64,000 bases of DNA from an uncultured Macellibacteroides sp. (GCF_963667135.1 NZ_OY762974.1:2666001-2730000); one strand, 5' to 3'. Counted from the first letter of the stretch, positions 26,518 through 37,800 are shown. Program-made: numbers and translations. The notes: generated from the sequence alone by a model not told the origin.

Positions 26518-26550
26518 CCGGACTCCTGCCTGTGTAAAACAGGAGTCCGG
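26518..26550 (-). terminator. Terminator after amtB
   Basis: Perfect 11-bp arms CCGGACTCCTG (26518-26528) and its complement (26540-26550), followed on the minus strand by a short T-run. Confidence 0.75.
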
Positions 26551-26558
26551 ATGTGATA

Positions 26559-27977
26559 TTAATTGTTATAAGCGGTTTCACCATGTTCGTAAACATCCAA
26601 ACCTTCTTCTTCAACACGTGGCGGAACTCGTAATCCAACAGTTTTATCTACAATGTAGAATAAGATGAATGTGAGTACGGCACTATATACAATACTGACT
26701 CCTGTAGCAACTATCTGTATCCACAATTGATTCCAGTCTCCATATAATGATCCTTGTACTCCTCCTTCTCCTGTAATTGCCTGAGTTGCGAAAACTCCGG
26801 TAAGAATAGAACCCACAATACCGCCGATGCCATGAACTCCAAAAGCATCCAATGAATCATCATATTTCAATCTGGGTTTAACACAAGCAACCATAAAGAA
26901 ACATAAGATGGATGAAGCAGCTCCGATGGCAAACGCGCCTAGTACACCTACGGTTCCTGCAGCAGGTGTAATTGCTACTAATCCAGCAACGGCACCGGTA
27001 CAAGTTCCTACAATGGTTGGTTTTTTGTGAAGCACCCAGTCTATAGTCATCCAAACGATGGCAGCAACCGAAGTGGCAAGATGTGTTACCAGGAATGCAT
27101 TGGCTGCAATTCCATCCGCTGCAAGCCCACTACCTGCATTAAAACCGAACCAACCTAACCAAAGTAAAGCGGCACCCATAAATACGTAAGTAATGTTGTG
27201 AGGTGTTGTTGGACGACCAGGCTTGTAATCTTTTCTTTTTCCAATCATGATAGCCATAACGAGAGCGGATATACCTGCATTGATGTGAACGACTGTACCT
27301 CCTGCAAAGTCGATAGCACCCATTTTCTGTAACCAACCACCTCCCCATACCCAGTGAGCCATAGGATTATAAACTAAAATAGTCCATAGGATGGTGAAAA
27401 GCATAAACCCTGAAAACTTGATTCTTTCTGCGAATGCTCCAATAATTAAAGCCGGAGTAATCACAGCAAACATGCATTGGAACAAGACAAACAGAATTTC
27501 AGGGATATTTCCTGCTGATAAAGAATCTAATGTAATGCCATTTAGAAATAGCTTATCTGAACCACCGATGATTGCTCCCCAAGGGCTTCCCGATTCCATG
27601 AAGCTGGTACCAAACACCCAACTATATCCAAATGCAACCCAAAGGATGCTGATTAATCCTACGCAAAGAAGACATTGCATTATAACGCTTAGCACATTCT
27701 TTTGACGAACTAAACCACCATAAAATAAGGCCAGTCCCGGAATTGTCATAAGCATAACAAGTATAGTTGCTACAATAATCCAGGCTGTATTTCCTGAATC
27801 CAATGTTGCGGCTTTTTCTACAGCTGCTACTACTTGCTCTGCTGGAGCCGATGTAGTTGTCGTTGTTTCCACAGCTGCAGGTGTGACCGAAGTGGAATCC
27901 TGAGCCACCACCAATGTAGGTGCGACTAATACGAAAAACACTAAAATTGATATATATATTTTTAATCTACGTTTCAT
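26559..27977 (-). CDS. amtB: Ammonium transporter (Amt/MEP/Rh family)
   Basis: 472 residues. A signal peptide (about 1-25) is followed by a low-complexity Thr/Ala/Val-rich stretch (about 26-60) and then eleven transmembrane segments. Family signatures include GLALFYGGLVRQKNVL, the Asp-containing region near GGTVVHINAG with the first pore His, and LLWLGWFGFNAGSGL. The second pore His is in FGVHGIGG. It conducts ammonium/ammonia across the inner membrane. The P-II gene 30 bases upstream encodes its usual regulator, which plugs the pore when nitrogen is plentiful. The extra periplasmic N-terminal linker is unusual compared with E. coli AmtB. Confidence 0.96.
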   Translation of the reverse strand: MKRRLKIYISILVFFVLVAPTLVVAQDSTSVTPAAVETTTTTSAPAEQVVAAVEKAATLDSGNTAWIIVATILVMLMTIPGLALFYGGLVRQKNVLSVIMQCLLCVGLISILWVAFGYSWVFGTSFMESGSPWGAIIGGSDKLFLNGITLDSLSAGNIPEILFVLFQCMFAVITPALIIGAFAERIKFSGFMLFTILWTILVYNPMAHWVWGGGWLQKMGAIDFAGGTVVHINAGISALVMAIMIGKRKDYKPGRPTTPHNITYVFMGAALLWLGWFGFNAGSGLAADGIAANAFLVTHLATSVAAIVWMTIDWVLHKKPTIVGTCTGAVAGLVAITPAAGTVGVLGAFAIGAASSILCFFMVACVKPRLKYDDSLDAFGVHGIGGIVGSILTGVFATQAITGEGGVQGSLYGDWNQLWIQIVATGVSIVYSAVLTFILFYIVDKTVGLRVPPRVEEEGLDVYEHGETAYNN

Positions 27978-28007
27978 ATTTCTTCTTTATTTAATATTAA
28001 ATTTCGG

Positions 28008-28355
28008 CTATTTGGCATCATATAACGAGATGTCCCCATGTTCTCCGGTTCGGATACGGATGGAATCTTCTACTGGAGTAATAAAGATGCGACCATCTCC
28101 AATTTCTCCGGTTTGTGCTGTGTCAATAATAGCTTTTACTGTTCTCTCTACATTTACGTCGCGAACTACTAAAATGATCATAGTCCTTTCAATGTAGCTG
28201 GTATCATAAACCACTCCACGATATATTCTTTCTTCATGGGTTTTTCCTACACCACGAACATCGTAATAAGAGAACCATTCAATATCTGCTTTAAGAAGAG
28301 CTTCTTTAACATCTTCGAATTTTGTTTTACGGATAATTGCTTCAATCTTTTTCAT
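28008..28355 (-). CDS. glnB: P-II family nitrogen regulatory protein
   Basis: 115 residues, standard P-II length. The B- and C-loop sequences (GEIGDGRIFI, VEDSIRIRTGE) bind ATP and 2-oxoglutarate. The T-loop contains YRGVVY with Tyr50 at the position of the uridylylated Tyr51 of E. coli, but the rest of the loop is unlike the enteric one (DTSYIERT). Position directly before amtB, the usual glnK-amtB arrangement, suggests that it regulates the transporter and perhaps glutamine synthetase. Whether it is uridylylated is not shown by the sequence. Confidence 0.95.
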   Translation of the reverse strand: MKKIEAIIRKTKFEDVKEALLKADIEWFSYYDVRGVGKTHEERIYRGVVYDTSYIERTMIILVVRDVNVERTVKAIIDTAQTGEIGDGRIFITPVEDSIRIRTGEHGDISLYDAK

Positions 28356-28392
28356 ACCTTTTCTTTTTACTTTGTTCTTTTTGATAAAGGGA

Positions 28393-28469
28393 GTATAGAG
28401 AGGTTAACCGCCAGGCTGGTTGCGGCATAACATTCTATAAAATCAATAAACACGGCTAACCTCCTATAC
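28393..28469 (-). promoter_or_regulatory. Long structured leader or intergenic hairpin upstream of glnB
   Basis: Arms 28393-28410 and 28453-28469 can pair over about 17 bp with one bulge and one G-U (AGGTTAACCG with CGGCTAACCT plus GTATAG with CTATAC), enclosing a smaller CCGC/GCGG hairpin. There is no T-run, so it is not a standard terminator. It could process or regulate the message between the porin gene and glnB-amtB. Confidence 0.5.
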
Positions 28470-28504
28470 ATTCCTTTATTTATTTTAGATAACCTTAATG
28501 CGTA

Positions 28505-29215
28505 TTATAAACTGAGTCCAAACACTAAAAATACGTTGTCACGGTTTGGAGCTACAATAGCCTGGGCAAATACCGGAAGAGAAAAGCTATCTGTAAACTT
28601 TATGCTTTTACTTGCTTTTACAGATACTGTAGATAGGGCAAAGCCATCAGTTCCTTCACGGTGATACATCCCAGTCCAGGGAGATACGCCTATTGATGCG
28701 GTTACATCTACATCGGATACTTTAAATCCATATCCGGCCTCCACGAAAGTAGAGTATTGCTGATTACCGTCTGCATTTTTATCACCGTCCATTCCGAAAA
28801 TGGTATTCCAGTTAATGTAGAGGGGTAAACTTTCACCAAAATTGTAACCGATTGTTCCTTCAAAAAAGTGATAAGCTGAATAATTTCCGTAACGGTTTCC
28901 TTCTCCGGCCCACCAGTAATCAGTGGCTGCCAGTGTAAGTCCTCCCGTTGTATACCCCAGTGTGAGATCAAACTCTTTGGCTGTGGTATTGAAATCCGTA
29001 GATCCCCAGGCTGTTAATGATAATCCGGCATATGATGCCTTCAGACTAGGTTGAACGGATGCACTTGTTTGATAAACGCCTCTCCATACATAGCTACTGA
29101 CCAAATCGGCGGCAGGTGTGAGTTCAAATTTGCTCTCATTCTGAGCATAACCTGAAGTTGTCAATAAAGTTGCCGTAACCATTGTCAAGAATTGATTTAA
29201 AGTAAATACTTTCAT
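28505..29215 (-). CDS. TorF-family putative porin / outer-membrane beta-barrel protein
   Basis: 236 residues. A signal peptide (to about residue 25, GYAQ) is followed by LTPAADLVSSYVWRGVYQT, the start typical of the TorF/Gcw_chp family. A series of alternating hydrophobic-polar strands then ends in a terminal strand VFLVFGLSL with a barrel-like pattern. It precedes glnB-amtB and follows dapL, all leftward, so it may let ammonium or small nitrogen compounds cross the outer membrane. That role is inferred from context only. Confidence 0.75.
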   Translation of the reverse strand: MKVFTLNQFLTMVTATLLTTSGYAQNESKFELTPAADLVSSYVWRGVYQTSASVQPSLKASYAGLSLTAWGSTDFNTTAKEFDLTLGYTTGGLTLAATDYWWAGEGNRYGNYSAYHFFEGTIGYNFGESLPLYINWNTIFGMDGDKNADGNQQYSTFVEAGYGFKVSDVDVTASIGVSPWTGMYHREGTDGFALSTVSVKASKSIKFTDSFSLPVFAQAIVAPNRDNVFLVFGLSL

Positions 29216-29275
29216 CTTGTTTACTTTTTTAATTTAAAACTAATAACTATCTGTAGAGCGCGCTTCTCATTCAAA

Positions 29276-30508
29276 TTATATTAGCCATTTTTTAAGCCGG
29301 GCCATGGCTTCCAGGGTATTATCCCTGTCTCCGAAAGCTGTGAGTCGAAGGTAACCTTCACCACTTGGACCAAATCCAACGCCTGGAGTACCAACTATAC
29401 TTACTTCGTATAGCATTTTTTCAAAAAACTTCCAAGAACTTAGTCCGTTAGGAGTCTTAATCCAAAGATAAGGGGCGTTGTCACCGCCAAATACTTTGAG
29501 ACCGCACTGCTGGAGTCCTTCTTTCATAATACGGGCATTGGTCATATAGTAATTTATAATTTCCTTTACCTGTTCTTTCCCTTCAGGTGAGTATACAGCT
29601 TCTGCTGCCCGTTGGGTAATGTAATTTGTACCGTTAAATTTGGTACACTGGCGACGATTCCATAGCTTGTTAAGCTGAACACGTTCTCCTTCAAGCGTAA
29701 ATCCATTTAATTCTTTTGGTACTACCGTATATCCACAACGCATTCCGGTAAAACCTGCTGTTTTTGAAAAACTTCTGAACTCAATGGCGACTTTTTTTGC
29801 TCCCTTAATCTCATAAATAGAGTGGGGAATATCCGGATCCTGAATATAAGCTTCATATGCTGCATCAAATAATATAAGTGTATCGTTTGCCAATGCATAA
29901 TTCACCCATCTTTTGAGTTCATCTTTAGTCAGTGTTGTACCCGTAGGGTTGTTCGGGTAGCAGAGATAAAGTATGTCAACTCTCCTGGATGGCAATTCAG
30001 GAATAAAATCGTTCTCAGCAAGACAAGGAATATAAACAACGTTACTCCATTTTCCTCCTGATTCTATGTTCCCAGCCCTGCCACTCATAACATTTGAATC
30101 TATGTAGACAGGGTAAACCGGGTCAGTAACACCTACGCTGTTATCGTGCCGTAGTATGTCGCCAATATTTCCGGTGTCACTTTTTGCTCCGTCACTAATA
30201 AATATTTCATTTGCATCCAGCGTAATTCCTCTGCTGGCATAATCATTTTTAATAATGGTCTCGATCAGAAATGGATATCCTTGTTCAGGACCATATCCTC
30301 TGAATGTTTCCTGTACGGCCATCTCATCAACGGCCTTATGCATAGCTTCAATGATGGCGGGTGCCAACGGTTGGGTTACGTCACCGATACCCAAGCGTAT
30401 TATTTTTTCTTTCGGATGGGTTACCTTGTAAGTATTTACCTTTTTCGCTATATCCGAAAAAAGATAATTACCCGGTAACTTCAGAAAATTTTCATTAATA
30501 AGTGCCAT
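29276..30508 (-). CDS. dapL: LL-diaminopimelate aminotransferase
   Basis: 410 residues from ATG 30508 ([17 protein letters not shown]); three upstream codons to 30517 are unlikely to be used. It is a class I/II PLP aminotransferase with [20 protein letters not shown] and the PLP lysine (about Lys249) in [12 protein letters not shown]. DapL converts tetrahydrodipicolinate directly to LL-diaminopimelate with glutamate as amino donor, bypassing acyl intermediates. The next gene, dapF, supplies the following step, so lysine and cell-wall precursor synthesis share one unit. Confidence 0.95.
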   Translation of the reverse strand: MALINENFLKLPGNYLFSDIAKKVNTYKVTHPKEKIIRLGIGDVTQPLAPAIIEAMHKAVDEMAVQETFRGYGPEQGYPFLIETIIKNDYASRGITLDANEIFISDGAKSDTGNIGDILRHDNSVGVTDPVYPVYIDSNVMSGRAGNIESGGKWSNVVYIPCLAENDFIPELPSRRVDILYLCYPNNPTGTTLTKDELKRWVNYALANDTLILFDAAYEAYIQDPDIPHSIYEIKGAKKVAIEFRSFSKTAGFTGMRCGYTVVPKELNGFTLEGERVQLNKLWNRRQCTKFNGTNYITQRAAEAVYSPEGKEQVKEIINYYMTNARIMKEGLQQCGLKVFGGDNAPYLWIKTPNGLSSWKFFEKMLYEVSIVGTPGVGFGPSGEGYLRLTAFGDRDNTLEAMARLKKWLI

Positions 30509-30553
30509 ACTTCTCAAATTTTTGTTGTTGTTGTGTTTTGCTTTACTTTACTC

Positions 30554-31396
30554 TTAAAGGCTTAATTCTCCTTCGAAAACTATAACGGCATCTCCCGTCA
30601 TAAATATTTTTTGTGTTGCTGAATCCCATTTGATTGTTAACGGACCGCCATCCATAATAACTTTAACTTCGCGATCTGTTTTATGATTGATAACTGCCGC
30701 AGTAGCTGTTGCGCAAGCACCGGTTCCGCATGCAGAAGTAATTCCGGACCCTCTTTCCCATACGCGCATTCTAACTTCGTTTCGACTTAAAACCTGTACA
30801 AATTCAACATTCACTCGTTGTGGAAAATAGGGATGATGTTCAAACAGAGGCCCAATTTTTGCAAGATCTATTTCATCTATCTTGTCTACAAATATGACTA
30901 AATGAGGATTCCCCATTGAAATTGCTGTGCCAACAAAAGTGTAACCTCCAGCTGATACATGCTGCGACACAAGGATGTCTTTTGTTCCATCTGAAAAGAT
31001 AACCTCTTCGAGTTTTGGATTACCCATATCTACCGTAATCTCAGTAACAACATCGTCTTTAACTGTTAGATGAAGCTCTTTAATTCCAGAAAGGGTTTCG
31101 AGTGTAACTACGTTTTTATTTGTAAGCCCCTTTTCGTATACATATTTTCCAATGCAACGACTGGCGTTACCACACATCATTGCTTCAGAACCATCTGCGT
31201 TAAAAATTCGCATACTAAAATCAGCAACTGAAGATGCACCAATCATTACCAAACCATCCGATCCAATGCCTGTGCGGTAACAACTCCACTTTTTAGCGAA
31301 ATTCTCGGGATCTTCTATGGTATACATCATTGTATTAACGTAGATGTAATCGTTTCCCGCTCCATGCATTTTGGTGAACTTAATCAGGTTTGTCAT
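30554..31396 (-). CDS. dapF: Diaminopimelate epimerase
   Basis: 280 residues. The two catalytic cysteines are in MCGNASRC (Cys75) and SACGTGAC (Cys223), and the N-terminal [12 protein letters not shown] is typical. It interconverts LL- and meso-diaminopimelate for peptidoglycan and lysine. It is 45 bases ahead of dapL on the same strand, and the region behind it (31397-31640) has no convincing gene. Confidence 0.96.
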   Translation of the reverse strand: MTNLIKFTKMHGAGNDYIYVNTMMYTIEDPENFAKKWSCYRTGIGSDGLVMIGASSVADFSMRIFNADGSEAMMCGNASRCIGKYVYEKGLTNKNVVTLETLSGIKELHLTVKDDVVTEITVDMGNPKLEEVIFSDGTKDILVSQHVSAGGYTFVGTAISMGNPHLVIFVDKIDEIDLAKIGPLFEHHPYFPQRVNVEFVQVLSRNEVRMRVWERGSGITSACGTGACATATAAVINHKTDREVKVIMDGGPLTIKWDSATQKIFMTGDAVIVFEGELSL

Positions 31397-31640
31397 TTTA
31401 TTGCGTTAGTTTAAATATTGCTTTCTTTTTGTTTATTGATATCGCAAATATACATCGTTTTGGTATATATGCAATAGTATTTGAGTATTTAGTGTAAAAT
31501 ATATTGTAAATCTTTCGTATTGTTTGGATTATTATTCTGAATATTTCGGATTGTAAGAATGAAAGACGATTGTCTTTCATATTGATATTTTTTTGTTTTT
31601 CTGTGTGTTCTCATTTATTTAGTTTTTTTTTAAAAAAAGA
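31397..31640. other. Intergenic between dapF and the asnB terminator
   Basis: AT-rich and featureless. A 60-codon open frame on the minus strand (31398-31580) is low-complexity and probably chance. The dapF-dapL promoter should lie here, but I could not pick one clearly. Confidence 0.4.
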
Positions 31641-31692
31641 ACCGGACTTGCATGGTACTGTGATAATATAACAGTATCAAATCAAATCCGGT
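31641..31692 (-). terminator. Terminator after asnB
   Basis: ACCGGACTTG and CAAATCCGGT pair with one G-U, and an inner TACTGT/ACAGTA stem extends the structure. The minus strand continues into TTTTTTT. Confidence 0.8.
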
Positions 31693-31714
31693 CGGAATAT
31701 AAGCAGAGAGTTTC

Positions 31715-33379
31715 TTAATATGAATCAGTATGGACACCCTTAACGGCACGCCCGGAGGGATCGTTCATGTTGCTAAATGTTGAATCCCAGGCTAATGCTT
31801 CGGCAGTACTACATGCAACTGATGGTACAGATGGCACGGACTTGGCCGCAGAAGATGACGGAAAATGTTCCTCGAATATTGTCCGATAGTAATACTCTTC
31901 CTTGTTCTGAGGCGTATTGATAGGAAATCTTTTAGCTGCACGAGCCATTGCCTGATCGGATACTGCTTCTGATGTAATCATTTTTAGTGAATCTATCCAA
32001 TTGTAACCTACACCATCGGAAAACTGTTCTTTTTGTCGCCATGCAATCTCCGGAGGTAACATATCTGAAAATGCTTCACGAAGAATTTTCTTTTCTATTA
32101 CTTTTCCAGGCGCCATTTTGGCCACCGGATTTATTCGCATCGCCACATCCAGAAATTCTTTGTCAAGAAAAGGAACGCGACCTTCAACACCCCATGCACA
32201 AAGTGATTTATTTGCCCGAAGACAATCATACAGATATAGTTTACTTAGTTTTCGAATTGTTTCCTCATGAAAAGCAGATGCATTTGGAGCTTTATGAAAG
32301 TATAGATAACCTCCGAATATTTCGTCTGCGCCTTCCCCTGAAAGTACCATTTTGATCCCCATGGATTTAATGACCCGGGCAAGCAAGTACATCGGAGTTG
32401 AAGCCCTGACAGTTGTTACATCATAAGTTTCAATGTAATAGATGACATCGCGGATTGCATCCAACCCTTCCTGTACCGTATAATTTATTTCATGATGAAC
32501 TGTTCCAATATGATCAGCAACTTTTTTTGCCGCAGATAAATCGGGAGCTCCTTTTAACCCAACAGCAAACGAATGTAGCTGAGGCCACCAGGCATCGGAA
32601 GTATTATCTGTTTCGATGCGTTTTGCCGCATATTTTTTTGCGACAGCGGATATAATGGACGAATCTAATCCACCTGAAAGAAGTACGCCGTAGGGAACAT
32701 CGCTCATTAGTTGTCTTTGAACAGCTGCCTCCATGGCATCATGCAATTCATTCACATCAGCTTCATTGTCTTTTACTGCATCATATTCCATCCAGTCTCT
32801 CGTGTACCAGCGAACTGGCTCAGGGTCTTTACTATAGTAATAATGACCTGGAAGAAATGGTTCGTAATGAGCGCAAACTCCTTCTAAAGCTTTTAGTTCG
32901 GAAGCAACCATAAGATGTCCCTGATCATCATAACCCATATAAAGAGGGATTACTCCAATCGGGTCTCTGGCAATCAAGAATGTGTCTTGCACTGCATCAT
33001 ACAATGCAAAAGCAAATATACCATTTAGATCTTCCAGAAATTCGATTCCTTTTTTCTGATATAGAGCAAGAATCACTTCGCAGTCAGAACCAGTCTGAAA
33101 TTCATATTCATCTTTTAGCTCCGCCCTGATCTCACGGTGATTATAGATTTCACCGTTAACACAAAGTATAAGATTACCATCTTTACTTTTTAGCGGTTGA
33201 CCTCCAGATTGAGGATCTACTATGGAGAGTCTTTCATGAGCAAGAATTGCATGCTTTTCGGCATAAATTCCCGACCAGTCAGGTCCCCGGTGACGAATAC
33301 GTTTTGACATTTTCAGAGCTTGCTTACGTAAGGCCTCTGTCTGAGAATCAATATTGAATATTGCTACTATACCACACAT
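31715..33379 (-). CDS. asnB: Asparagine synthetase B (glutamine-hydrolysing)
   Basis: 554 residues. Cys2 (MCGIVAIF) is the N-terminal nucleophile of the class II glutaminase domain (about 1-190, with RHRGPDWSG). The synthetase domain has the pyrophosphate loop LSGGLDSS. It makes asparagine from aspartate, glutamine and ATP. It follows gltD by only 10 bases in the same direction, so gltB-gltD-asnB probably form one operon ending at the terminator at 31641-31692. Confidence 0.96.
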   Translation of the reverse strand: MCGIVAIFNIDSQTEALRKQALKMSKRIRHRGPDWSGIYAEKHAILAHERLSIVDPQSGGQPLKSKDGNLILCVNGEIYNHREIRAELKDEYEFQTGSDCEVILALYQKKGIEFLEDLNGIFAFALYDAVQDTFLIARDPIGVIPLYMGYDDQGHLMVASELKALEGVCAHYEPFLPGHYYYSKDPEPVRWYTRDWMEYDAVKDNEADVNELHDAMEAAVQRQLMSDVPYGVLLSGGLDSSIISAVAKKYAAKRIETDNTSDAWWPQLHSFAVGLKGAPDLSAAKKVADHIGTVHHEINYTVQEGLDAIRDVIYYIETYDVTTVRASTPMYLLARVIKSMGIKMVLSGEGADEIFGGYLYFHKAPNASAFHEETIRKLSKLYLYDCLRANKSLCAWGVEGRVPFLDKEFLDVAMRINPVAKMAPGKVIEKKILREAFSDMLPPEIAWRQKEQFSDGVGYNWIDSLKMITSEAVSDQAMARAAKRFPINTPQNKEEYYYRTIFEEHFPSSSAAKSVPSVPSVACSTAEALAWDSTFSNMNDPSGRAVKGVHTDSY

Positions 33380-33389
33380 ACTATTTACT

Positions 33390-34802
33390 TTATAAGGTTA
33401 TCGACGACAAGTACGAGTCTATAGCCTTGGCCGTATCACGACCGGCAGCCATCGCCTTAACCACAAGACTTGCTCCGGTGGTAGCGTCTCCGCATGCGAA
33501 CACATTGGATACGCTGCTTTTGAAAGACTTATCTATTGTTATATTTTTACGGTTGTCAATAGTCAGTTTGGATGATTTGATAAGTCCTTCCTGCACCGGA
33601 TGTACAAATCCCATCGCAAGAAACACCAAATCAGCTTCGATGATTTCTTTTTTACCAGTTAATTGCATTTGCATACGACCATCTTCTCCCGTTTCCCAGG
33701 TAACCTCTTCTACTTCAACACCCTTTAGAATCCCTTTGTCGCCTATAAAACGACAGCTCGTAAGACTCCATCTACGTTCGCATCCTTCTTCGTGCGAACT
33801 AGATGTTTTTAGTACTTGCGGATACATCGTTGGCCAAGGTGTAGCCGGGTTATAACCTACGGGAGGTTTTTCCAGAATTTCAATTTGAGTAACCTTGCTT
33901 GCCTTCTGGCGATTGGCGGTTCCAACGCAGTCAGACCCTGTATCTCCACCCCCTATTACCAGAACTTTCTTACCTTTGGCATTGATAATTTTACCCGGAG
34001 CAACTTCAATGCCCTCGAGTAAACGGTTCTGCTGTGAAAGGTAGTCCATTGCAAAGTGGATGCCTTTAAGGTTACGACCTTCGATTGGAAGGTCGCGTGG
34101 AACTTCTGCACCGATAGCAATACAATAAGCATCGAATCCGTCAGGAAGCTTATCGATTTGCGTACCTGTTTTAAATACAACACCTTCTTCTCTCATCAGA
34201 TCAATCCGGCGCTCTACTATATTTTTGGCAAGCTTGAAGTTCGGAATTCCATAGCGAAGCAAACCACCAGCCATTTCATTCTTTTCAAAAACCGTAACCA
34301 AATATCCCTTGCGGTTTAAACGATTGGCAGCAGTCAGACCGGCAGGTCCCGATCCTATTACGGCAACTTTTTTACCATTCCGTTCCGGGTGGTGAACCTT
34401 TATATAACCTTCAAGAAAGGCTCTCTCTGCAATGGAAACTTCGTTTTCACGGATGGTAACAGGCTCGTCTGCGCTTAGTTTAAGAACACAGCTTTTTTCG
34501 CATGGAGCAGGACAAATTCTTCCTGTAAATTCCGGAAAATCGCAAGTGGATTCAAGAACCTGATATGCTTCTTTCCATTTACCCATGTAAACTAAATGTT
34601 GCCATTCGGGTTGTTTATTACCCAGGGGACAAGCCCAGTGGCAGAATGGAACACCACAATCCATACACCTGGATGCCTGTTTCATCCGGTCGCTTGTGTT
34701 TAACGTTTGTTCCACTTCTCCAAAATCGTTTACCCGGTCGTGTACAGGTCTGTAACCTGCCTCTTTTCTATTTATTGTAAGAAATGCTTTTGGATTTCCC
34801 AT
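33390..34802 (-). CDS. gltD: Glutamate synthase, small (beta) subunit
   Basis: 470 residues. The N-terminal Cys clusters CMDCGVPFCHWACP and CPAPCEKSC hold iron-sulphur centres. An FAD site follows at GSGPAGLTAANRL and an NADPH site at GGGDTGSDCVG, with the C-terminal FACGDATTGASL. It passes electrons from NADPH to the large subunit, which reduces 2-oxoglutarate plus glutamine to two glutamates. It lies 43 bases behind gltB. Confidence 0.96.
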   Translation of the reverse strand: MGNPKAFLTINRKEAGYRPVHDRVNDFGEVEQTLNTSDRMKQASRCMDCGVPFCHWACPLGNKQPEWQHLVYMGKWKEAYQVLESTCDFPEFTGRICPAPCEKSCVLKLSADEPVTIRENEVSIAERAFLEGYIKVHHPERNGKKVAVIGSGPAGLTAANRLNRKGYLVTVFEKNEMAGGLLRYGIPNFKLAKNIVERRIDLMREEGVVFKTGTQIDKLPDGFDAYCIAIGAEVPRDLPIEGRNLKGIHFAMDYLSQQNRLLEGIEVAPGKIINAKGKKVLVIGGGDTGSDCVGTANRQKASKVTQIEILEKPPVGYNPATPWPTMYPQVLKTSSSHEEGCERRWSLTSCRFIGDKGILKGVEVEEVTWETGEDGRMQMQLTGKKEIIEADLVFLAMGFVHPVQEGLIKSSKLTIDNRKNITIDKSFKSSVSNVFACGDATTGASLVVKAMAAGRDTAKAIDSYLSSITL

Positions 34803-34845
34803 TGTTTTGTTCTTTTAATCGTTAGTAAATAATTTCGCGGACGGA

Positions 34846-37800
34846 TTAATAGTCCCTTTGCATGTCTGCAATTTTTTGTTGCAGTTTCTTCATCTGTTCT
34901 TCCTGAAGTACCTTTTTATATTCGATCGGTACAATCTGGATAAACTGATCCACATATTTGTTCCAGGCATCAAGCATGGTTTTAGCCAGCTTACTTCCTG
35001 TATAATAGTAATGCATGCGGATTAACTCGTGTAATTCCTTCCGGTAACTGTTTTCTTCAATCAAAGAAAGTTCTACCATTTCCATGTTACAGAAGTAGTC
35101 GAAATCATTATTCTTGTTCCATACATAAGCAACACCTCCACTCATACCGGCAGCGAAATTACGACCTGTACTACCAAGAACTACCACACGTCCACCTGTC
35201 ATATACTCGCAGCAGTGGTCGCCAACTCCTTCAACAACAGCTGTTGCTCCAGAGTTTCTTACACAGAAACGTTCGCCCACACGGCCATTGATAAATACCT
35301 GACCAGAAGTTGCTCCGTAAAGCAACGTGTTTCCGGCAATTGTATTTTCTTCTGCAATAAATGTGGAACGGATTGGAGGCATAACGGAAATTCTACCACC
35401 GCTTAATCCTTTTCCCAGATAATCATTTGCTTCGCCTTCAAGCTTGAAGTGAACCCCGTGAGAAAGGAATGCACCGAAACTCTGACCAGCCGAACCCTTG
35501 AACTTGATATTCAACGTATCATCAGGAAGTCCGTTATTACCATATTTTGAAGCAATTACTCCCGAAAGCATTGCTCCGACACTTCTGTCAGTATTTGCAA
35601 TAGTATAATCCAATGATACCTCTTTAAGTGACTGGATAGCTGGAGAAGCCTGGATAATCATTTCCCTGTCTTTTACAGATTCAATGTTGTGATCCTGTTT
35701 GGCAACATGGTGAATGGCTGTTGTTAAAGCCTGTTCAGGCATATGAAGCAATCGTGAGAAATTGAGTGTTTCAAATTTCTTATTTGTATATGAGGTTCTG
35801 CGAACAATCAGATCCGTACGACCAATAATGTCATCCAGTTTGGTAAATCCCATTTCTGCCAAGTGTTCACGAACTTCTTCTGCCAGATAATTAAAGAAGT
35901 TAACTAAATACTCGTGCTTACCGTGGAATCGTTTACGTAGTTCTTCATCCTGTGTAGCTACGCCAACAGGACAGGTATTCATATGGCATTTGCGCATCAT
36001 CACGCAACCAAGAACAATCAGGGCAGAAGTTGCAAAACCATATTCTTCAGCACCAAGCATGGCCATCATTACGATGTCGCGTCCTGTTTTTATCTGTCCG
36101 TCGGTTTGTAGTGTAACCTGACCACGAAGACTATTAATTACCAGTGTTTGCTGTGTTTCGCTCAATCCTATTTCGGGAGGTAATCCGGCGTAGCGGATAG
36201 AACTTGCTGGACTGGCACCTGTACCTCCTTCTGCTCCGGATATAACAATTCTATCTGCTTTTGCTTTTGCTACACCTGCAGCAATAGTTCCTACGCCACT
36301 TTCAGAAACAAGCTTTACACTGATCTCAGCTTTAGGATTTACGTTTTTTAAATCGAAAATAAGTTGAGCTAAATCCTCGATAGAGTAAATATCATGATGA
36401 GGAGGAGGCGATATAAGCGAGATGCCTGGTATCGAGTGACGGGTGCGGGCAATAACATCGTCTACTTTGTAACCCGGAAGCTGACCTCCTTCGCCGGGCT
36501 TTGCACCCTGCGCAATCTTAATCTGGATTTCATCTGCATTAACAAGGTATTCGGTTGTTACACCAAAACGACCTGAAGCCACCTGCTTGATAGCAGAACG
36601 AAGAGATAGCCCGTTCTCCAAAGGAGTAAATCTGGCTGCATCTTCACCACCTTCACCCGTATTGCTGCGTCCTTTAATTTTATTCATGGCCATGGCCATC
36701 GTTTCGTGAGCTTCTCTGCTGATAGACCCATAACTCATTGCTCCCGTAACAAACCGTTTCATAATGTTTTCGGCTGGTTCCACTTTGTCGATGGATATCG
36801 GGTTGCGTTTAAATTCCAGAAAGTCACGCACAAAAATTGGCTCTTCCTTTTCGTCGACTATTTTTGAGTACTCTTTAAATTTCTTATAACTACCCAGGCG
36901 GGTTGCCAGTTGGAGGGTAGAAATAGTTTCAGGATTCCATGCATGTTGTTCTCCGTCCTTACGGTAACTGTAAATTCCCTTATTAGGTAAAATATCGTCT
37001 ATGTCGTTACCAAATGCTTCGCGATGAAGCGCTGCCGTATCTTCGGCAATTTCATCAAGACCGATTCCTCCGATGGCAGTTGTAGTTCCACCGAAATAGG
37101 CGCGGCTTAAGTCTTCAGATAAACCAACGGCTTCAAACAACTTGGCTCCGCGGTAACTGCGAATGGTTGAAATACCCATCTTACTCATGATTTTGAATAA
37201 TCCTTTGCAGATGGACTTAATATAGTTTTTCTCGGCTGTCTCGTAGTTTAGTTGAATTTCCTGTTTCTTCACCAAATCATCAAGTACGGCAAAGGCCATG
37301 TATGGATTAATAGCGCTGGCTCCATAGCCAAGCAACAAAGCGGCATGCATTACTTCGCGCATTTCACCGGTTTCAACAATAAGCGCGGTCTGAACTCGCT
37401 TCTGTACAGACACTAAATGATGGTGAATGGCAGAAAGAGCAAGCAATGAAGGAATTGGTGCAAATTTTGTATCTACATTTTTGTCAGACAAAATGATGTA
37501 ATTTACTCCTTCTGTGACCGATTGCTCAGCTAGTTTACAAAGATGGGCAATAGCTTCACGCAATCCTTCCTTACCTTTGGCAACTTCATAGAGCATAGGC
37601 AGCTTCAAGGAGTTGAAACCCTTGTAACGGATATTGCATAGAATATCAAGCTGAGTGTTACTCAAAATCGGATAATTCAGCTTAACCATTTTGCAGTGCA
37701 TTTCATCAGGAACCAAGATGTTATTTCCTACAGCACCGATATATTCCACAAGGCTCATAACGAGTTCTTCACGGATCGGATCAATAGGTGGATTTGTTAC

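Noticed and set aside
31398..31580. 60-codon minus-strand open frame upstream of dapF
   Set aside because: Low complexity (Ile, Lys, Tyr) and lies where the dapF promoter is expected.
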